Shown one piece after another: positions 61,940 to 64,000 of a stretch of 64,000 bases of DNA. Both the position numbers and the translations under genes were made by a program. This DNA is from Haliclona indistincta (lineage: Eukaryota; Porifera; Demospongiae; Haplosclerida; Chalinidae). How positions within the stretch are numbered: position 1 is the stretch's first letter; each line of letters starts with the position of its first letter. Location of the stretch: NCBI GenBank assembly GCA_964017065.1, contig OZ024784.1, positions 4,135,152 to 4,199,151 of the forward strand, written 5' to 3'. A model generated the notes under the pieces. That model did not search any database. It saw only the letters and a list, made by a program, of their open reading frames with translations, and was not told the origin of the DNA.

Positions 61940-62577
61940 ATGTCGGTTGCAGACAAAGGTTACGAGATGTCCAATTATGGACTCAAAACATACAATCCTG
62001 ATCAGGTAAAAGAAATGTGGAAAGAAAACATTTACAAAGAGAACAAGATTGCACGAAGCCACAAAGCAACAAACATGGCCTCTGAAACGAAGAAGGTATG
62101 TTATTTGGTTATTTTTTCCCGCCAAGTAAAATAAATAAACGCAGGTTACAGAAGCATTCAACTGTGAGATTGTTGCCACAGGCATTCATATAACACTATC
62201 ATTTCACACTTTGGTTTTGCACCTCATTTTCCTCCCACACATACCTTTCTTTGCTTCTCCCTTTATGTTTTGATTAGGAAGTGGACTGTAGTCAACCACA
62301 CAGTTACTTTAACAATGAAAAACTTCAGCGAAGCATGTCTGGTTACGATCAAACGTTTCATATCCAAGAGGGATACTGCAATAAGCTTAGGAGAGACGAC
62401 AGCCAACATACACTAGGGCTGGATATTCACGGAGAAGAACGAAAAAAGAAAGTACCCATTCTTTCAAATTCAGTCTATGGTCATCTTCCTTCTCTTGAAA
62501 TGGATCAGCCTACAAGAGATCATGTTCGAGTTGCAGTTGTTCGGAGAGAATTCTATCGCACATGTGGCACTAAGTAG
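61940..62577 (+). CDS. CFAP90: CFAP90 (C5orf49-type) ciliary microtubule-associated protein
   Basis: CFAP90 is a small microtubule inner protein candidate of motile cilia. Two exons (61940-62095 and 62278-62577) join in phase 0 to about 150 residues. The second exon holds the family core: SMSGYDQTFHIQEGYCNKLR, RDDSQHTLGLDIHGEE, VPILSNSVYGHLP and VVRREFYRTCG, the last two corresponding to LTSSVYGK and ADFYRK in the human protein. I take ATG 61940 (MSVADKGYEMSN) rather than the in-frame ATG at 61814, because the extra 42 residues look like 5' UTR. Confidence 0.8.
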
Positions 62578-63119
62578 CTGTCATCTGACTTGTTACATCA
62601 CCATGTCAAATTATTGTCAATGTAGCTAGAACATAGTTTAATAGTAGACTGCAGTTGTAGAACACATGTATCTTACATTGTCTTTATGGTTCAAATAATG
62701 GTTGGCATGCGTATCCTCAGGTGATTGTTTGACGAATTAATCCTGGTCCAATAATAACTTTAAACATCAACTTGAATAAAAAGTGATAATAGTTACATGC
62801 ATACTACATACAACAGCAGCAGCTACAATTAGAGCTACAAGCATCTGTGAGCAGGCTAGCTAATAGTGGGCTGCCACGATGATGTAAGATTTGCTGAATA
62901 GATATTTTCAGGTTAGCTGGAAGTTTGCAAGTTGAAAGTAAATGTACAATGCACATCATAATAATTATTTTTACCCAATTCTAATGCTGTTTGATGAGAA
63001 CGCTACGCCTACCACATCCTCCCACGCATTATTTTCACCGCACAGTATTTAATGCAGATTGTGTGTGTCTTGCGACTGACAGAGCTGCTGCTCGCTTGGA
63101 CTTCGCAAAGAACAGCAAG
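62578..63119. other. Intergenic, CFAP90 stop to LRR receptor start
   Basis: This 542-bp AT-rich gap between two same-strand genes has no coding potential that I trust. A frame opens at 62991 in phase with the LRR gene but lacks a signal-peptide character until Met at 63120. Confidence 0.5.
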
Positions 63120-64000
63120 ATGAATCTGTCACTATCTCACCGCTTTTTGGCACTGTCGCGTCTTAGTGCAACATTTCTACTGTTCAGCATGTATCTTCTA
63201 GTGGAGCTAGATGTGGCTTCTTCAACCTGCCGTACACTGGCGGGAACAGATTATGAGTTCAACTGTCGGTGTGAAGACAGTCATATTCGGTGTACTGGAG
63301 TGTCAGAGCTCCCTGTACTGTCGAGAGTTTACCCTCAAGTTACCCTCTTGTAAGTTGCTGGCTGTGCATGTATTCAAGTATTTTTATCCGTGTATAGTAA
63401 CGCATCATCTATGACCGCATTCATACATGGCGATACAAATCTTGGGTTCAGAGAGTGCACCATTTTAGTTAAGCTTGTTATTGTGCATCTGATTGATGCA
63501 TTGCCTTTCCTGCACGTGTGTGGTTGAACTGTCGTAGGACAAAGTAAACCAAACTTTTCCCACATACAGCCATGGGACTACACCTTACTTCAAATTGTTT
63601 TACTTTGCAGTCAAATAATTGGTGGGAAATTTACCTACATGGGAGCTGAGCATCTTCAAGCGTTTCCCAACCTCATTTTCTTGTAAGTTACCTAAAATGC
63701 ATAATCATGTTACTCTCTCTGCATTATGTGCTGCTAGTAGGCCACAAGGCCACCCACACACTCTGGCATTATTGTTTTTGTGCATCATTTTCATGCATGA
63801 ATAATTGTTATAGAGTGTGTTTACATGCATGTGTCTGCTGTATTCGAGCATTGGCAATGCATGAGTAGCCATCGTCAATAACTCAAAGGCCATTAAATTA
63901 CTTGGTTCAGTCACTATATCATGACTACTGTCATGGTAGTGGAGCTTAAAGTTCCACTACCATAGATTGTAAATGTTACAATTTTTGATGGTACCTCACA
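63120..64000 (+). CDS. Leucine-rich repeat receptor, N-terminal exons (LGR-like gene structure), 3' truncated by window
   Basis: Met at 63120 opens a secretory leader (LSATFLLFSMYLLVELDVAS) and a cysteine cap (CRTLAGTDYEFNCRCEDSHI then RCTGVSELP) typical of an LRR N-terminal cap. Exon 1 ends at about 63350 (donor GTAAGT, phase 2). Exon 2 (about 63612-63683) is 72 nt, encodes exactly one repeat (QIIGGKFTYMGAEHLQAFPN then LIFL) and ends in the same phase. One repeat per 72-nt phase-2 exon is how LRR-containing GPCR (LGR/RXFP) genes are built. No transmembrane part is visible, so the receptor class is an inference. The rest lies beyond the window. Confidence 0.65.
63933..63963. repeat. Perfect 11-bp inverted repeat near the right edge
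   Basis: ATGGTAGTGGA (63933-63943) and TCCACTACCAT (63953-63963) are exact inverted copies separated by 9 bases. They lie in an intron of the LRR receptor gene. It could be the end of an inverted-repeat element cut by the window. Confidence 0.5.

Overview
The window is nuclear DNA from an animal with a very compact, intron-rich genome. I read it as a sponge (demosponge, Amphimedon-like); this is inferred from gene content and architecture, not from a marker gene. The evidence is: 21 protein-coding genes in 64 kb; most introns only about 45-100 bp with GT-AG ends; animal genes such as Fringe, Furry, stonin, an LRR receptor and fibronectin-type receptor tyrosine kinases (RTKs); and tandem RTK duplicates. 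No bacterial features, tRNA, rRNA or CRISPR were seen.

Layout: Furry C-terminal part (+, 1-8294); Fringe (-, 8374-9897); TTC29 (+, 10007-11831); two tandem intronless sulfotransferases (-, 12216-14291); CFAP70 (-, 14401-18701); NDUFAF5 (+, 18838-20265); WDHD1/Ctf4 (-, 20318-24832); a SWAP70/DEF6-like PH protein with a phosphotyrosine-docking-like tail (+, 25089-28779); two tandem RTKs (-, 28944-34185 and 34304-39525); TFIIA alpha/beta (-, 39850-44784) with a decayed Ty1/copia element and three nested DNA elements in one intron; ZC3H11A (-, 45038-46588); PSMC6/Rpt4 (+, 46957-49242); EFCAB2/DRC8 (-, 49363-50020); hnRNP U-like (+, 50188-55112); ARHGAP11A-like (-, 55495-58312); a CIB-family EF-hand gene (+, 58445-59149); stonin (-, 59432-61528); CFAP90 (+, 61940-62577); start of an LRR receptor gene (+, 63120-end).

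Divergent pairs share gaps of roughly 110-410 bp, so most promoters must be bidirectional. Four genes for axonemal or possibly ciliary proteins (TTC29, CFAP70, EFCAB2/DRC8 and the CIB gene) each carry an RFX-type X-box palindrome within about 20-60 bp of the ATG. A fifth ciliary gene, CFAP90, has none that I could see.

The most unusual material is: (i) the SWAP70-like PH protein with two YxxM motifs, a YxN motif and a PxxPxR motif, lying tail-to-tail with the RTK pair; (ii) patchy near-identity between the two RTKs, including their introns, suggesting gene conversion, with a 3-nt acceptor shift in one copy; (iii) the nested transposon stack in the TFIIA intron, where target duplications and an empty site can be read directly; (iv) an in-frame 57-nt intron in the ATPase core of PSMC6.

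All exon boundaries were read by eye from splice consensus and protein-family conservation remembered from other animals. No alignment was run.
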